NCBI GenBank assembly: GCA_009103225.1
Contig: RHPI01003116.1
Span: 1 to 64,000 of the forward strand
Length of the DNA: 64,000 bases
Direction: 5' to 3'
From: Chlorokybus atmophyticus
Taxonomy: Eukaryota; Streptophyta; Chlorokybophyceae; Chlorokybales; Chlorokybaceae
The notes under the pieces were generated by a model. It ran no database searches. It had not been told where the DNA came from and was given only the letters and a program-made list of their open reading frames with translations. Position numbers and translations under genes: made by a program. Shown in pieces: positions 1 to 11,790 of this stretch; position 1 is the first letter of the stretch; each line of letters starts with the position of its first letter.

Positions 1-404
1 GATGTTACGCCTTCAAAGCATTACGCATGACTACAGACGCAGCATTGGCCATAACAAGCCAGCGAGTTGGACGGCTGGAAGATGTTTTGCCCTTGCAGCC
101 AGGTTGTCGCTGTGTCAACATGCATCAGTTGCGGATTCTTTTCCATGACCGACGACGGATTAGCAGGCAACTCGGGCAGACTTATTGATCGGTTTGAAAT
201 GTGCTTGCTAGACTTCTGGGCTCGAGAGACGATCCAACAGGCGCGCTTAACCGTACGTAGTACCACTGGTGGACACATCTGTGCTGAGCTGTCAGAGCTA
301 TCCGGCAGTGCGCGGCCTGTTCGTGCATGTACAGTTACCACTTTGTCAGATGTTGCTAAGCCAGCCTCAGGCCGCGTAACAGGCCACGTCGCGATGGAAT
401 ATTG

Positions 405-412
405 TATATAAA
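405..412 (+). promoter_or_regulatory. TATA box of the EXORDIUM-like gene
   Basis: TATATAAA lies 82 bases before the ATG at 494, a normal core-promoter distance with a short 5' UTR. The 400 bases upstream have open frames on both strands but nothing recognisable, so they are treated as promoter DNA. Confidence 0.6.
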
Positions 413-493
413 CCAACATGTTTGGGAAGGAGCCGTGGCATTGTCTATTCAGTGGTTGCTTCGTGCCAGAGTGAATCGGTCAGCGTCATAACC

Positions 494-2557
494 ATGGCGT
501 CGACCACTGCAGCCTCCATGAGCTGCCTCATCTTTCTGCTGCTGGTTGGGACGCAGATTATGTCCCAATGCACTGCCGCTGAAGACCTGCCAGGTTGGTG
601 TGTGCTGCACTTTGCAACGAATGTCCACATGTGCCTGTGACAATCTGTTTGCCGCTCTGCCACTGACTGGTTTGTGTGTTGGTCAGATATGGTTGAGCTC
701 GTTGGTCTGCAGTACATCAGCGCTGAGGAGGTGCACCAGGCAACAGCGGCTGCCAGCGCCAGCGACAGCGACATCCCTCCTCTCCGCATTCATCCCATCA
801 ACAACATCGACCGTGACAATGTTGCAGCTCAGAACACCAACGCCTCCACTGCTAGTGAGTGGCAGACATGCGTGATGGAACTGTCGGTGTTGCAGCAACT
901 GACAAAAGTGTTGTGTGCTGTGCAGAAGCGCCGAGTGGTGCAATCGACCCAGATGCTCAGACACACGCGGGTGGAGAGGGGCCCGTATCCGCCTATGCAG
1001 GTACACGACCGCCCCGCACAGTTACGCAACTCTGCGCACACACGTGTCTGTTTGCATGCGCGTGTATGCGAGTGCCACACAGCGCGCGTACATCCTTGCA
1101 CAAACGCGCACACATGCTTGTGCTGAACTCGCACAAAGGCCAGTTCTCTGCCGATCCCCGACATGCTTACTGAAATTGCTATCTGCCTGCACAGGTATCA
1201 ACTCCCCCATCCAGTACTTTCACGGTCCCGTGATGGGCCAGGGCAGGCCCGTGCACGTGTACTATGCCTATTATGGCAAATGGGACAGACTTCGCTACTC
1301 CAACAGCAAAACGCGTTTAACGCTCTTGACTCTTGCACAGGTGAGTCAAGTGCATCTGTTGAGCACATGCACACGTGACGTTGCAGACAACACTCTCACC
1401 ACATGTGGCAAGTAGGGTATCGGTAACACCGGGTGGTGGAAGAACATCGAGTCGCGTTACACTTCAAACAAAAAGCTCGGCCACTCCCCCGTCTTGTATA
1501 AGGGAAGCGTGATCTACAACGGCTACCATTTTGGGCACACGTGAGTGATCATCAACATGTTGGACTTGAGTGAACTTGCAGTTGCAACTGCTCTGCATCT
1601 GGACACAACTCTCAACTCTATGAACTTATGGTTGTGTGTGCGTGTGCAGTATCACCTCCAGCCAAGTGCAGCACCTCGCCCGCAACGCTGCGTTGAGTCC
1701 ACACTTTGGCAAGAAGGTTGATCCGAATGGCGTGTACTTCGTCATCACCGACAACACGGTCACCATATCTGGCTTGTGCACGTAAGCTTGACTCTGAAAG
1801 GGTGAAGAGAGGTACAGTCTACCACAAGATCATCGTCGGGTCATTGTGTTGCAGGAAGTTCTGCGGTTGGCACACGTACGACAAGCACAACATGAAGTAC
1901 GCGTTCATCGGCAACGCCGCAACGCGCTGCCCCAAAAATTGTGGAGGCCCGCTGTCAATCAAGAAGTCTAGCGCTCCCAATGACTGGGCGGGTGATATGA
2001 TGGCCAGCGTTCTGGCACATGAGGTACGTGCGCGTGCTCGCGTCTGTCTCTTATGTATGTGCGTGAGTACGCGCACCTGTGCGCGTACACGATGAGGGAG
2101 ATCAGGCGTGACCTTGGCACACATGCACGCACGCACGCATAGGCTGTTGTGTGGGGGTGTGTTCGGGTGGGTGGGTGGGGAAGAGGGGGATGGGTCGGCG
2201 CACGTGCTGTCATCTTGTTGTTGAATCTTGCTCCTGATTGCGGTCCCCACAGCTGATGGAGGCCCACTCGGACCCGAGACTCAACGCATGGCATGATCAG
2301 AAGGGCAACGAGAATGCCGACAAGTGCGCTTGGACGTAAGTGTCCCCCAATGCATGTCATCACTTGGCCGCAGCAAGATTCGTCTCAACCAACAACACTT
2401 GAGATTGGGGTGCAGGTATGGCAAGCAGCACTTCCATGCTGGCAAGCGTTACAACACGCACATCAAAGGCAAGCGCTTCCTCATTCAGCAGAACTGGGAC
2501 TGGTTCCATGGCGACAACAAGAACGCTGCCTCCTCGTGCCGCATCACTCTCACTTGA
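494..2557 (+). CDS. EXORDIUM / phosphate-induced protein 1 (PHI-1)-like secreted protein, 8 exons
   Basis: Exons by splice site and frame: 494-593, 687-854, 1195-1340, 1416-1540, 1650-1781, 1855-2023, 2253-2335, 2416-2557. They sum to 1065 nt, or 354 residues plus stop. The first ~28 residues (MASTTAASMS, then a leucine-rich core ending near TAAED) look like a signal peptide, so the product should enter the secretory pathway or cell wall. Family landmarks follow in order: YFHGPVM and VYYAYYGKW (like HGGPVM and VYLIWYG of plant EXORDIUM), TGWWKNIE, the cysteine-rich CGWHTYD block, and SVLAHELMEAHSDPRLNAW (like ISVIAHEIAELATNPLVNAW). In land plants this family acts in brassinosteroid- and carbon-status-linked growth; its biochemical activity is not established. 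All introns are GT-AG, though the first donor (GTTGGTG) is weak. A TATA box and an AATAAA bracket the gene. Family call is strong; the role in an alga is inference. Confidence 0.9.
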
Positions 2558-2718
2558 GCGAAGACACCAACCGGAAGCGATTGGCTTTCCGTAACTGTTG
2601 TTTCGGACTTGAGTAGGCAAATGTCTAGAAGCACTGAGTGATAATCCTTCTCCAACGGATAGTGTTGGAGACCTTGAGCTATTGATCCTGTAGCTCACTA
2701 GGCCATCTCGTTGTGAGC

Positions 2719-2724
2719 AATAAA
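2719..2724 (+). terminator. Candidate polyadenylation signal (AATAAA)
   Basis: AATAAA 162 bases after the EXORDIUM-like stop codon fits a cleavage/polyadenylation signal and would give a 3' UTR of about 190 bases. The site is called by motif and position only. Confidence 0.4.
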
Positions 2725-2740
2725 AGCTGCGCAATCCGTT

Positions 2741-3166
2741 GTGCAGCAATCTTGGAGACACATGCAGTGGTATGAGGCTTGTCGTGCACAGGTTGCATGG
2801 CTTGTTGCATGGCTTGTTGCATAGCAGACCGTGCCCCGCATTCTCTTGCATCATCCGCCAGGAACCAGCAGATAAGCATGTGGTCCATGAATACGGGCCT
2901 TTCGAGGTGATGTTGGTCAAGCTTTTACAACTCGGTTTGTCGCACTTTGGAACACTCAGTGCCTGCAGTGCTTCAATGTACTTGCACAGAAGCACGTCCT
3001 CTTGAGTCGAAGTTACGACTTGTTATGGAGGCGTCGACAAGCCAGGCCACCAATATGTCATGGGCCAGGTAAAGCCCAACGTTCTGTTACAAACACTTGT
3101 CGCATATACTATATCTACTGAACACAGGAGACAAATCGCCAATATACTACATCAACACGGCTCATG
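2741..3166. other. Intergenic, nothing recognised
   Basis: About 430 bases between the EXORDIUM-like gene and the dehydrogenase remnant. A short imperfect tandem (ggcttgttgcat repeated) occurs near 2797-2823, just upstream. No gene or element is recognised. Confidence 0.4.
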
Positions 3167-3950
3167 TCACAAACTGTAGTGGTTGATACCAGCACCCCCG
3201 TCAATGCTGATGACCTGTGACAGACTTGAACAGCCTGTCATCAACGAGCATTGCAACCACAGCAGCAATGTCTTCACTGTCCGCCAACCTTCCTGCTCAG
3301 AACGAGTTTGAGAACAAAGTCCAGCGACTAGGAAGGGCCGTTCACCATTGCCGAGATTATCTCTGACGGGAGAGTGAAACCAGGCGCGATCACGTTTCAC
3401 GCGCACGCCTCTTTGCGCAACCTTCACAACAACATGTTGCACATGACGCTGACATGCGTGCCTGCGTGCGTGTTCATGGCTTGTTGGTCAACTTGTGGCT
3501 GACCTCGACGGCTGCAGAGATAGTAAAGCTGTTAGGAGCGGCCTTGCTGGCGCAGTAGCTGCTGCTGAGCGGCGTGTACACATGGCCAGAGATGCTTGTG
3601 TTGTTCACAACCGAGCCATGACCTTGCGCGAGCATCCGTCGCAGCTCTGCCTACGCTTGGACACATTGATGAGAATGAGTGATACAGAGTCCAGAGCCAT
3701 GTGAACCAGACCGAGTAAGCGCACAACGGTGGAAAATCCAACAATTACTGAAGGCTTCGTCAAGCTTCCCACGCGCTGTCAGAATGTCCGCTACCACCCA
3801 ACTTTAACATTTCACACAATCAACAGTCAGCGCTGGCTGCAATGCACCACACCAAGTGACACACCCAGAAATATACACCTAGCTTGACCTGCTCAATTTG
3901 CGCTGTGTCTGTCACGTCCAACACAGCGGCAGTTGCTGTCGCATGGGAGA
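3167..3950 (-). pseudogene. Decayed short-chain dehydrogenase/reductase (SDR)
   Basis: Read right to left, scattered pieces of a Rossmann-fold SDR appear in the right order. First is LDVTDTAQIEQ (the DVTD strand that follows cofactor binding, near 3890-3930). Next is VNNTSISG then SSYCASKAAPNSFTISAAVEV, containing the catalytic Tyr-x3-Lys (near 3505-3620). Then come NVIAPGFTLPSEIISAMVNG and SEDIAAVVAMLVDD. The C-terminal QVISIDGGAG ends at a stop at 3167. The pieces lie in different frames: a few bases are missing between SVTG and QVISIDGG, and a stop precedes the NVIAPG block. The NNAG segment is unrecognisable and no N-terminal TGxxxGIG was found. Some breaks could be introns, but the frame break inside a conserved strand argues for a pseudogene. 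Substrate cannot be told. Confidence 0.6.
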
Positions 3951-6900
3951 GAAAGACATGGTTTGTGTCGTGAGAAAGGAGAAGCCAGTTTGAAAAGGAG
4001 GAGTTGCAACACTTGATGCCGTCAACTTGAAACTGCAAAAAGTGTCAAACGCATGCTGAAGGTGCACGCAAGAAGGGGTCACAGAAGCAACCGGCAAGCA
4101 AGCTTTTGGTTGTACACTATATTCTCTACATGAACATGCTTGGTGAATCAACAATTATCATTAACATGGTGTATTCTGTTGTACGTGCCTGTACTAAAAC
4201 GCTCTAAGGTATTAAAACGCTCAAAGTTCTCGCACTGTGTGTTGAGAGGGGCGTTGTAATGCTGCTTGCAAGCACATTGCTGACCACTCTTTAGCCTCAA
4301 GCCATTGACAATAGGCTCGCAAAAGGGGGTTGCATCAAGCGGAAATAGGCGTGCGGCTGTTGTGCGATACGTGTTGTGTAAGACGGGGTCGATTGAACGG
4401 CATGTGGTACACACGGTTATATTGCTCGACGTGCAGGGACTGCCACTTTGTCATCTACCAGGAGGTTTGACCATTTACCGACAGCGTCTGACGTGCGCGC
4501 TCCAGCGAGCGCAAGGACTGACGATCCTCGCAAGCGCGGCTGTGCCTGGGCGGGGCCCTGTGCTGATGTTGACGGTGACGATAGAGGAGGACGCCAGACT
4601 CGCCGCAGCTGCGCCGACACTTGTTATAGGCATGGTTAGCAATATGTCCGCATGAACACGTTGTGAGCTATATACTAGAGTGTTTGTGGTATGTGGCTGC
4701 GGATGTGGCATGCTGTGGCACGTTAAATGTAGTCGGTTTTCTATAACATGTTGTGCCATGGTTTTAACGTTCATGCACTAGCGCTGATGATACATAAACC
4801 TTACTTTGAAAGGATAGAGATGCTGGTGTTGACAAGACATACGCAATGCACACAACCATTGTGCAAGCCGTGCCTGTGTGTGCTTGGCAAGCACACACAA
4901 GAACTCGTGGGCCATTCATCAAGCATACCACATGATCTGGCCTTTGATTCAAAGACCGAAGAATGATGCGTATGCCACACCGTGGAGATGAAATAGCTTG
5001 CATTGTTGAATAAAGTGCATAAGTAGCATCATGTGATAATTATCAATTTGTCAATTATACCGTATTGCTATGTTAAACAACCATGATCATTGTTATTGCC
5101 GAGCATTGAATAAGAGTGCAACAAACATGCAACTACATTGTGAAGTATACTGATAAAGATTGCAAATTGCGAGAAATGATATGTTGTGTGTGGATGCATG
5201 CTATGTGTAATATCGCATTGTGTTTTGAAGTTAAACCGCAATTACTCTCAAATGTAAAGACGGACAGCTGTGTTGTGAATTCGTACATCAACACAAACTT
5301 AACTTAGCATGCTCAATTTTCAACACATTATATGTTTCAATGATTTTATCAATAACAAATACAAGATGTGAGTTCGAGAACAAAGGCACAATCTGTGGAT
5401 ATTCCGTTGCCAACATGCATTTATTGTGTGTTCATTAAGTGCAACCCAGCAATGTTGCAAGTGATATCCAATGTTGTTTTCTATGTGTGATGTACAACGT
5501 TGTAATGTGGCAAGTGTTTAATAAAATATTGCTATTCACTACGTAACAACCTGCCGTGCCTTTCGAACTCGTGCCATAGGTGTAAGGACTTTATTACCTT
5601 AAACATGCTGTGCGTTGCAAGAGTGTAACTGAGGATGTAACTGCCACCCTGAACCTTGAGCCTTATGCATTCGCACTTGAAAATGGCAAAGCAATAATAA
5701 AATAATACAACTTTACCATTTCCAAGTCAGACTATATGTCTTTTTAATCTATAAATATCATATCATTGGAAATATCATTTCATTGGTATTTCACGGCGGT
5801 GTTAGACGAGCCAAGCAAATTTTCTCGTTGTGGGCAAGTGCGGCGAGTACGTCTAGTCTGGTACAATCTTCTGTAGTCGGTTTTTTATACGCAGTTGATT
5901 AGCAGCACTTTGATACGCAGTTGATATAGCAGCAATGCAATGCTTCACTGACAGATTCAACTTGTTGGTTCACTTCATTCACTTAGTGAACAATCACTTG
6001 AAACTTGAGAAAGGGTTACGCCCTCAACATTCATAAGTGCGGGGAGGCGCGTCGCCACCAGAGAGTGCCGGCGGCAAGGGAGATAAAGAACCCTGCTCAA
6101 CTTCCAATTCTCTCCCCAACCTCGCTTAGGTTAAATCCGACTTTTAGGCGTGTATTTGCGTATCCACGAATCCGCATATCTTTTCAAATGGCTAAATCCT
6201 CTTGCGGCTATGGGACGCGCGCCAAGTAGGTGCTAGCATACGCCGCTAAAAAGCTAGTCCATGCCTTTGAGATTTTCGCGACTGTTTGCTCGGCCGGGGT
6301 ACTTATGATTATAGCGCCTTCGCTTAATCCTACCCGCATAAAGTCTTAGGGGTTTTCTTTCTCCAAATAGATTCAGCTATAAGTAATTGTTATGTTCTGA
6401 GCTAATTGACTTGTCGTACGCTAACCGTCCTTCGCGGCTTCCCATCACCGCATGAGGAGTCGGAACCCCTAAACCCTCGGTACTTAGGTAGTGATAAATG
6501 TTTATACCTTTTTCGCTACCTTTCGAATCCCAACTTAGGCCTAGGCCTAATTCGATGTAACTTTGCGGAAGGAGCACCTACCTCACCGCATTGATTTCCA
6601 CGAACATAGTTGGCACACGGAAGGTTGCTCCCCAAATGCAGATGCCACAAGCATTCACACACACTGAGAATCAACCATGCACGCTAAGTACTACTTAACG
6701 TAAGGATTAGCTGCATCTGCAGAAGGACTTCTGAAGTTTGTCCTTTAAAAGCCTGTCCTTGCTCACCTCTGACCTCAAGTATAGTATCATGCGGCAGTCG
6801 TCACATTTGCGCGACCTTTATGCTAGGCGATGAAAGCCCCGTAATTTCTAATGATGTTATTGGTCTGCCAATCTCATCATATCTTTTAACGGGCTTGCCA

Positions 6901-8251
6901 GAGGAAGAAGTTGATTCTTTGGTCTGTCATTTTCAATGAGCTAACCGGAGGATTAGGGACATAACCAACATGTGGCCTGTATCACCACATGACAACTCTC
7001 CCATCCGCAAACATGTAAATGTGAACTCGCAAATACAAGTTGGTGCTTCTCATTGTAGTCTCACTTGATACCTAGCGTGGTCCAACCCCTAAGTGGAGGA
7101 CGACATCACGGGCAAGTTACCAAGTAATCATCGCGATAGTACTATCTTGGGTTCATACTATTCGCCATAGAACTCACCATAGACCTGCTGCACTAGCTCG
7201 AAGTCTCAAGCTGTTCCGGGGTAGCTGGCAAACGGGTGGCTTGCAGGCGCTGATGGGGCGCTCGGTGTGTACAGAGATGAGTGTGGGGTGATTGCGCGCG
7301 TGGAGGGCATGGTCCATCATCATGATGCTACCACAAGCCTCATCCTTGTGCGCACGCTGCCCATCAATTAACCACTGCATGTTTCACCTCCAGGCTAAAT
7401 AGAGGCCTTATATCATATCAAGCTGCCCTCCCCCCCCCCCCNATCGTCGCTGACATTGCCGCCGACCCCTTCAGCATCTCGCCTGGCTTGCCTTCATAAC
7501 CCTAGCAGCTAATGGCGTGCATGTCACCCACTTCACGTGTACATTGCACCTTGTGCGCGTTCGCAAGAACATTGTCGAATGCTTCATGAGAGATGCAGCA
7601 CATAAAGAGCTGCTACAACAACTATTTAAGTCGAAGATAGTCACCAACATGCATACAGTTTGTCGCTCATGGTAGCGTACGTGCATGTGCTGCTTGTGAT
7701 ATGTTTGCACAAAGCCTTGACGTCTCTAAGCTCGGAGCTGAGGGACGTCCATGCCTCAAGCAACGAGTCTCTCTACTTTTAGAGGATTGCGTAGGGGCCC
7801 TTGTGGCAGGCAAGTTGAAGTTGTCCATTGACTACATTGAGGCGCCGTTCATCGCCGATGTACGGCGATTGCAGGCTGCTGCTGACTGCCATTATACGTG
7901 AGTCACATGCTGCCACTGATGGGTGTCAATGACAGCCATCACATTTGCAGCTGTGTAACGTCCCGAAAGTTGAACAACTTAGGGTTACGGCGGCTGTGGC
8001 GGCGCGATAGCCGCCTTAACCCAAAGTCCTTACGAGGCGTGCAAGGTTGTTACAATAATTGACGGCGACGGCGGTAGCATCGTCGCGCTAGTGTGCAACA
8101 CAGGCGGATCCGTGCATCTATGCATGTGCGTGCGTGCGTGCATGTGGTGTTGAGTCATTGCATAGGGGCAGCTGACAACCAAAAGACCTGTGTGAGACGC
8201 ACAGCCCAAGGCGTGAGTCTGAATCATTGCTAAGTGCCATTTATAACCCAA
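3951..8251. other. Long non-coding stretch; one unassigned exon-like segment
   Basis: No convincing gene. Roughly 5000-5800 is AT-rich. Around 6000-7100 the texture changes (CpG-containing, several cctaaaccct/cttagg motifs) and could be an organelle-derived insert, but no organelle gene is recognised. A poly-C run with one N sits at 7430-7442. At about 7450-7674 and 7701-7901 open frames of 66-75 residues occur; the second ends right at a GTGAGT donor and may be an exon of an unrecognised or dead gene. A short inverted repeat (ggcggct/agccgcc) lies near 7990-8020. Confidence 0.3.
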
Positions 8252-8319
8252 CAAGGCAAGGACTCAACTACAATGTGCATGCTAGTTAGCATGCACACTA
8301 TAATCGAGTCCTTGCCTTG
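8252..8319. repeat. Double hairpin / cruciform: 14-bp outer and 10-bp inner perfect arms
   Basis: The outer arms 8252-8265 and 8306-8319 are perfect reverse complements (caaggcaaggactc / gagtccttgccttg). Nested inside, 8275-8284 and 8287-8296 (gtgcatgcta / tagcatgcac) form a second perfect stem with a 2-base loop. No gene overlaps. Confidence 0.85.
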
Positions 8320-8669
8320 CTCTTATCCTTGACCCTGCCGTTAAGCGAGCGAACTAGTTCAATCGCAGACAGTAGCCACGGTCTGCGATCGAGACATAAG
8401 AAGCTATACTGCAACACGATCAATGCTCCATCTGCTGTGTAGGCACCGCCGATATCTTATTGCAAAGTTGATAAGGTTGTAGGTGCAAACAGTTTGTTTT
8501 ACGTCTTCTCACCGCAGATTGCAGGCCCCTTTGTGTTGCATCTTGTTCAGATATTGATCTGAACGCATATGGTTGTTGTGCATTTTCATCGAGTTTGCAA
8601 ACTGTGAAACTGTCATGTCTTGTTTTCTCTACTTGCATGCATATGATTGTGACACGTGCAAGTAGGAAG

Positions 8670-8702
8670 GCGGGCTGCCCGCCAATGAGGCGGCCAGCCC
8701 GC
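8670..8702. repeat. GC-rich hairpin, 14-bp arms, 5-base loop
   Basis: Arms 8670-8683 and 8689-8702 are reverse complements with one mismatch (gcgggctgcccgcc / ggcggccagcccgc), separated by aatga. It is a strong, GC-rich stem-loop in non-coding DNA with no following T-run, so not a bacterial-type terminator. Confidence 0.8.
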
Positions 8703-10457
8703 GAAACGCACTGTAGGTGCGCCTCATTAGAAGCAGTTAAAGTCCAAATCGTTGGAATTGTCTTCATGCGTAAGTTGCCAATATGTCAACTCATTGACTA
8801 CCAACGGTGACAAGACCGATCGACTGTGTTGGCATTGCAAATTGAGAAATGGGTTGGTGGCGTCGGACTGCGCCGACACCTTTCTTAAACAAATTGCAAA
8901 GCAGCAAGTCGCAGTGAGTTGCAAGTACGCGGATTCAACCCAAGTTGGCGCAGAAGCGGCGGTGGCACACCCGAGATTGCCAAGCAACACTTGCGCCGAC
9001 ATGAATGTATGCATGCATGTCGGCTGAGTGAGAGCTAGCCTTCGTGTGTTGGCTACCCAAACCCTTGTGTTGCATACTTTAATACGTTGCTTTTTCTCAA
9101 TTTAGTGCTCGGGCGCACGTGCTTGTGCTATTCACGCGGGTGCGACCACTGCGCCCGTTGTCTGCAACCAGCATCACCTCTACAAAAAGACGCAAGTGCT
9201 GCAAATTGTCATTCACTGCTTAAATGCAAGTTGGTTTGGTATTTGCTTGCATGTTGCGGATTTGGTTCTTGCAATGCGTAATCTCGCTGTGCTTGACTTG
9301 AAAGAACAATCGCACGATAACACGTGTGTAGCAGCTGTGTGCATTTGTTTAAGCATTCCTGTTCAAGAGCTTATTAACTTGCAACTCACTACACAGCAAT
9401 TAGTCATCACTGCAGATGCGTGTGTGCTGAGATTGCCTCGATTGTGCTCTTTTGCGTGCAGGCTTGCATGCGTCTCATTAAGTAAGGCCAGGCTGACTAG
9501 GTCAGCCGGAGGCTTGAGGCGACCGGACTTTGCAAATCTCCAGCGGACTTTCCTCCGGTTTCTTCCTCTTCACGAATGAGTTGGTCAATGGCAACCATCT
9601 TCTTGCTGTAAACTATTGTCTTCCACCTTACAGCAACCGCAGCTGCAATAGCGAAGGAGATATAGCCACCACTTTTAACAGTCACAGCGGCAATAGCAGC
9701 AGCAGCGGCAGCACCAGGCAGCTGGTCTTCACCGGCGCAGCAGACTTCATCCATGTGGGGAATTAAGAGGTTCCGTGCCATTATCCTCCCCGTTTAGCTT
9801 CGAGCTGGCGTGTCGTTTCTCGGGGTGGAGGGTCACATTGTCTTGATGAGCTGCAATGGCAGCTCACGACATGAAGACACGGTACAAGCATAGAGTCCCC
9901 CCTTGCTTTTATGAAGTTGCAAGTGTGTTAACGTATGTTAGAAAAGGGTGTTCCACTAGGTCACATTAGCAAAAGACGCTAATTGTGGAGGACAATATGG
10001 ACTTATGCTACATTCGTCACAATGTACCAACACCTGTACCATCGTGAAAAGGCATAGTGTGCTATTGTACATGCACTGCCAGTGTGAAGGAAGAGATTAC
10101 TGGCATTTACGAATCTTTGTATTGCAGCAAGGTTACAAAATCACAACATGCACACGTAGCATCATTGTTAAGAATAATTGCTGAGTATAAACGAGCAAGA
10201 CTACCTATGTTAAATGCTACTATAGCTGAACAGTTCCTTAACCGCGTCATGAGCGGCATTTCATCGGGGATTTATCTTGATCATGCTTTACGTCAGTGAT
10301 CAGTTTTGTGCATCTCTTAGAGTCGTTTTTGCAGCACTTGATACCGTAGTGCCGCGGACTATCCGTCATTTAACAATTACAGATAAAGAGGTAATAAAAA
10401 TAAAACCCCCATGGCCGATCGGGGGCACAATGTAACCCATTGATAACAGGTGAAACC
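8703..10457. other. Non-coding stretch, nothing recognised
   Basis: Several open frames of 60-127 codons occur on both strands, including one at 10057-10299 (80 codons). None resembles a known family or ends at clear splice sites. Treated as intergenic or old repeat DNA. Confidence 0.35.
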
Positions 10458-10461
10458 TTAA

Positions 10462-11786
10462 CACTAGGGATGTAGATAAATGTACACTTTAGTGAACATT
10501 TATCTCTTCTGCTGGGCATTGCTATAACAATTGCAAACCCTCACATTTCAAGCTAAAACTTTGTACACTTACTGCTAACTTTGTAAGCAACTTGTGTGCA
10601 AACTTTCAGCTTGAGTGGCCACTTGTGTTATAGATAACACCTTGGTAAGCGACCAAAACTGCAAAAGTCACTGTACACTTTTATGTACAGTTATGCAAGG
10701 GCCTTCAAAGTGTCCTTACGGCTGCATTTGTAGGAATTCCGCGGCATAAGGAACTCGTTGGATAGCTCTCATTGCGTAGAACAACTTTCATTGGTATTGG
10801 GGTTTGTCACAAGATTCCTTCGCTATACGATCGTTATTCCTATTTGAGTGAACCCGACGGGTCCTTCGACGGGTCCAATCAACAAACCCTAATCACAGTG
10901 TCAGACATCAGAATGCATAACTTGCAAACCACGCGGATTGCGACGCGGTTATTTTTCCTCGACACATCACGTCGAGAGCTATCCAACGATATATCACATG
11001 CAGAGTTGCTGCTTGATGTAGCCATCTGGCAATAGACGTTGACAACATTGTTGTTGCATGCTTTGCATTGGGTGTATCGACGTTGCTCAGCTCATACAAA
11101 CTTGGCAGTAGAGAGCACCCGTTGAGCTGCTCATCCTTAGAGGGATAACACAGCACGGTGAGCCCCGTCACTATTTAACGGGATTGATCAAACGGTTGCA
11201 CCCAGACAAGTGTCGCGCGCGCACAGCCGTCCGTTTATGGTCATACATGGACGGCTGATGGGCGACCATGTCGGTTCGCGCAAGCCCTCCAGGCCCTTAG
11301 GGTTTGGTGGGTGGGTCAAACATCGCTCAGAGCAACATATGTTAACGCCAGGGGCGATGTGCACAACAACAACAACAACGACGACGGCGGGGAGGTCGCC
11401 CTGCTGGAGGTTATTGAGAGGGAGGTCGTACAAGGCTGGCCTTTGGCTGCCATGAAGCAGCCAGAGCCAGCTCAGCGCTGGCTCTTCAGCGGCGGCGGAG
11501 GCAGCTGTCACATCGCCGTTGAGCCAGCCCTGGGCGGCAGGGAGGTGAGCTCTTGTGCGGTCTTTTAATACGCCGCACTTCTAGTGCTGCATGTGCACGT
11601 GCTCATCTCCTCAAAGGCTATTGTTGATGAGGAGCTGAGCGGTAGGCCCATTGCGCTGCTCAGGCAATGGGCAGGCTGTTCAGCATGCTTGAACATGTTG
11701 CATTGTCACATCACCACCGGCCAAGAAGGCCGTGCCAAGGAGGGACATCGAAATGTACACTTAAGTGTACATTTACATCCCTAATG
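10462..11786. mobile_element. Non-autonomous DNA element with TTAA target duplication
   Basis: TTAA at 10458-10461 and again at 11787-11790 brackets a 1325-bp segment. Its ends are inverted repeats: CACTAGGGATGTA at the left, and the reverse complement of the right end reads CATTAGGGATGTA. Both ends continue into related subterminal sequence, AAATGTACACTT at the left and a perfect 24-bp palindrome at 11751-11774 at the right. A TTAA duplication is the hallmark of piggyBac-type insertion, although other families also use TTAA. No transposase is visible inside, so movement would depend on an enzyme supplied from elsewhere. The interior also holds a short inverted repeat around gccgtcc/ggacggc (11226-11255). 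Confidence 0.65.
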
Positions 11787-11790
11787 TTAA

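Noticed and set aside
67-411. Overlapping open frames on both strands before the EXORDIUM-like gene
   Set aside because: Neither matches a family, and they end at the TATA box; treated as promoter DNA.
6500-6560. tRNA-like TTTCGAATCCC motif
   Set aside because: No matching acceptor, D or anticodon stems nearby. No tRNA or rRNA gene was found in the window.
6005-7100. Organelle-derived insertion
   Set aside because: The texture differs from its surroundings but no organelle gene or landmark could be read, so it is only mentioned as a possibility.
8670-8702. Rho-independent terminator
   Set aside because: GC-rich hairpin but no T-run, and the DNA is eukaryotic.
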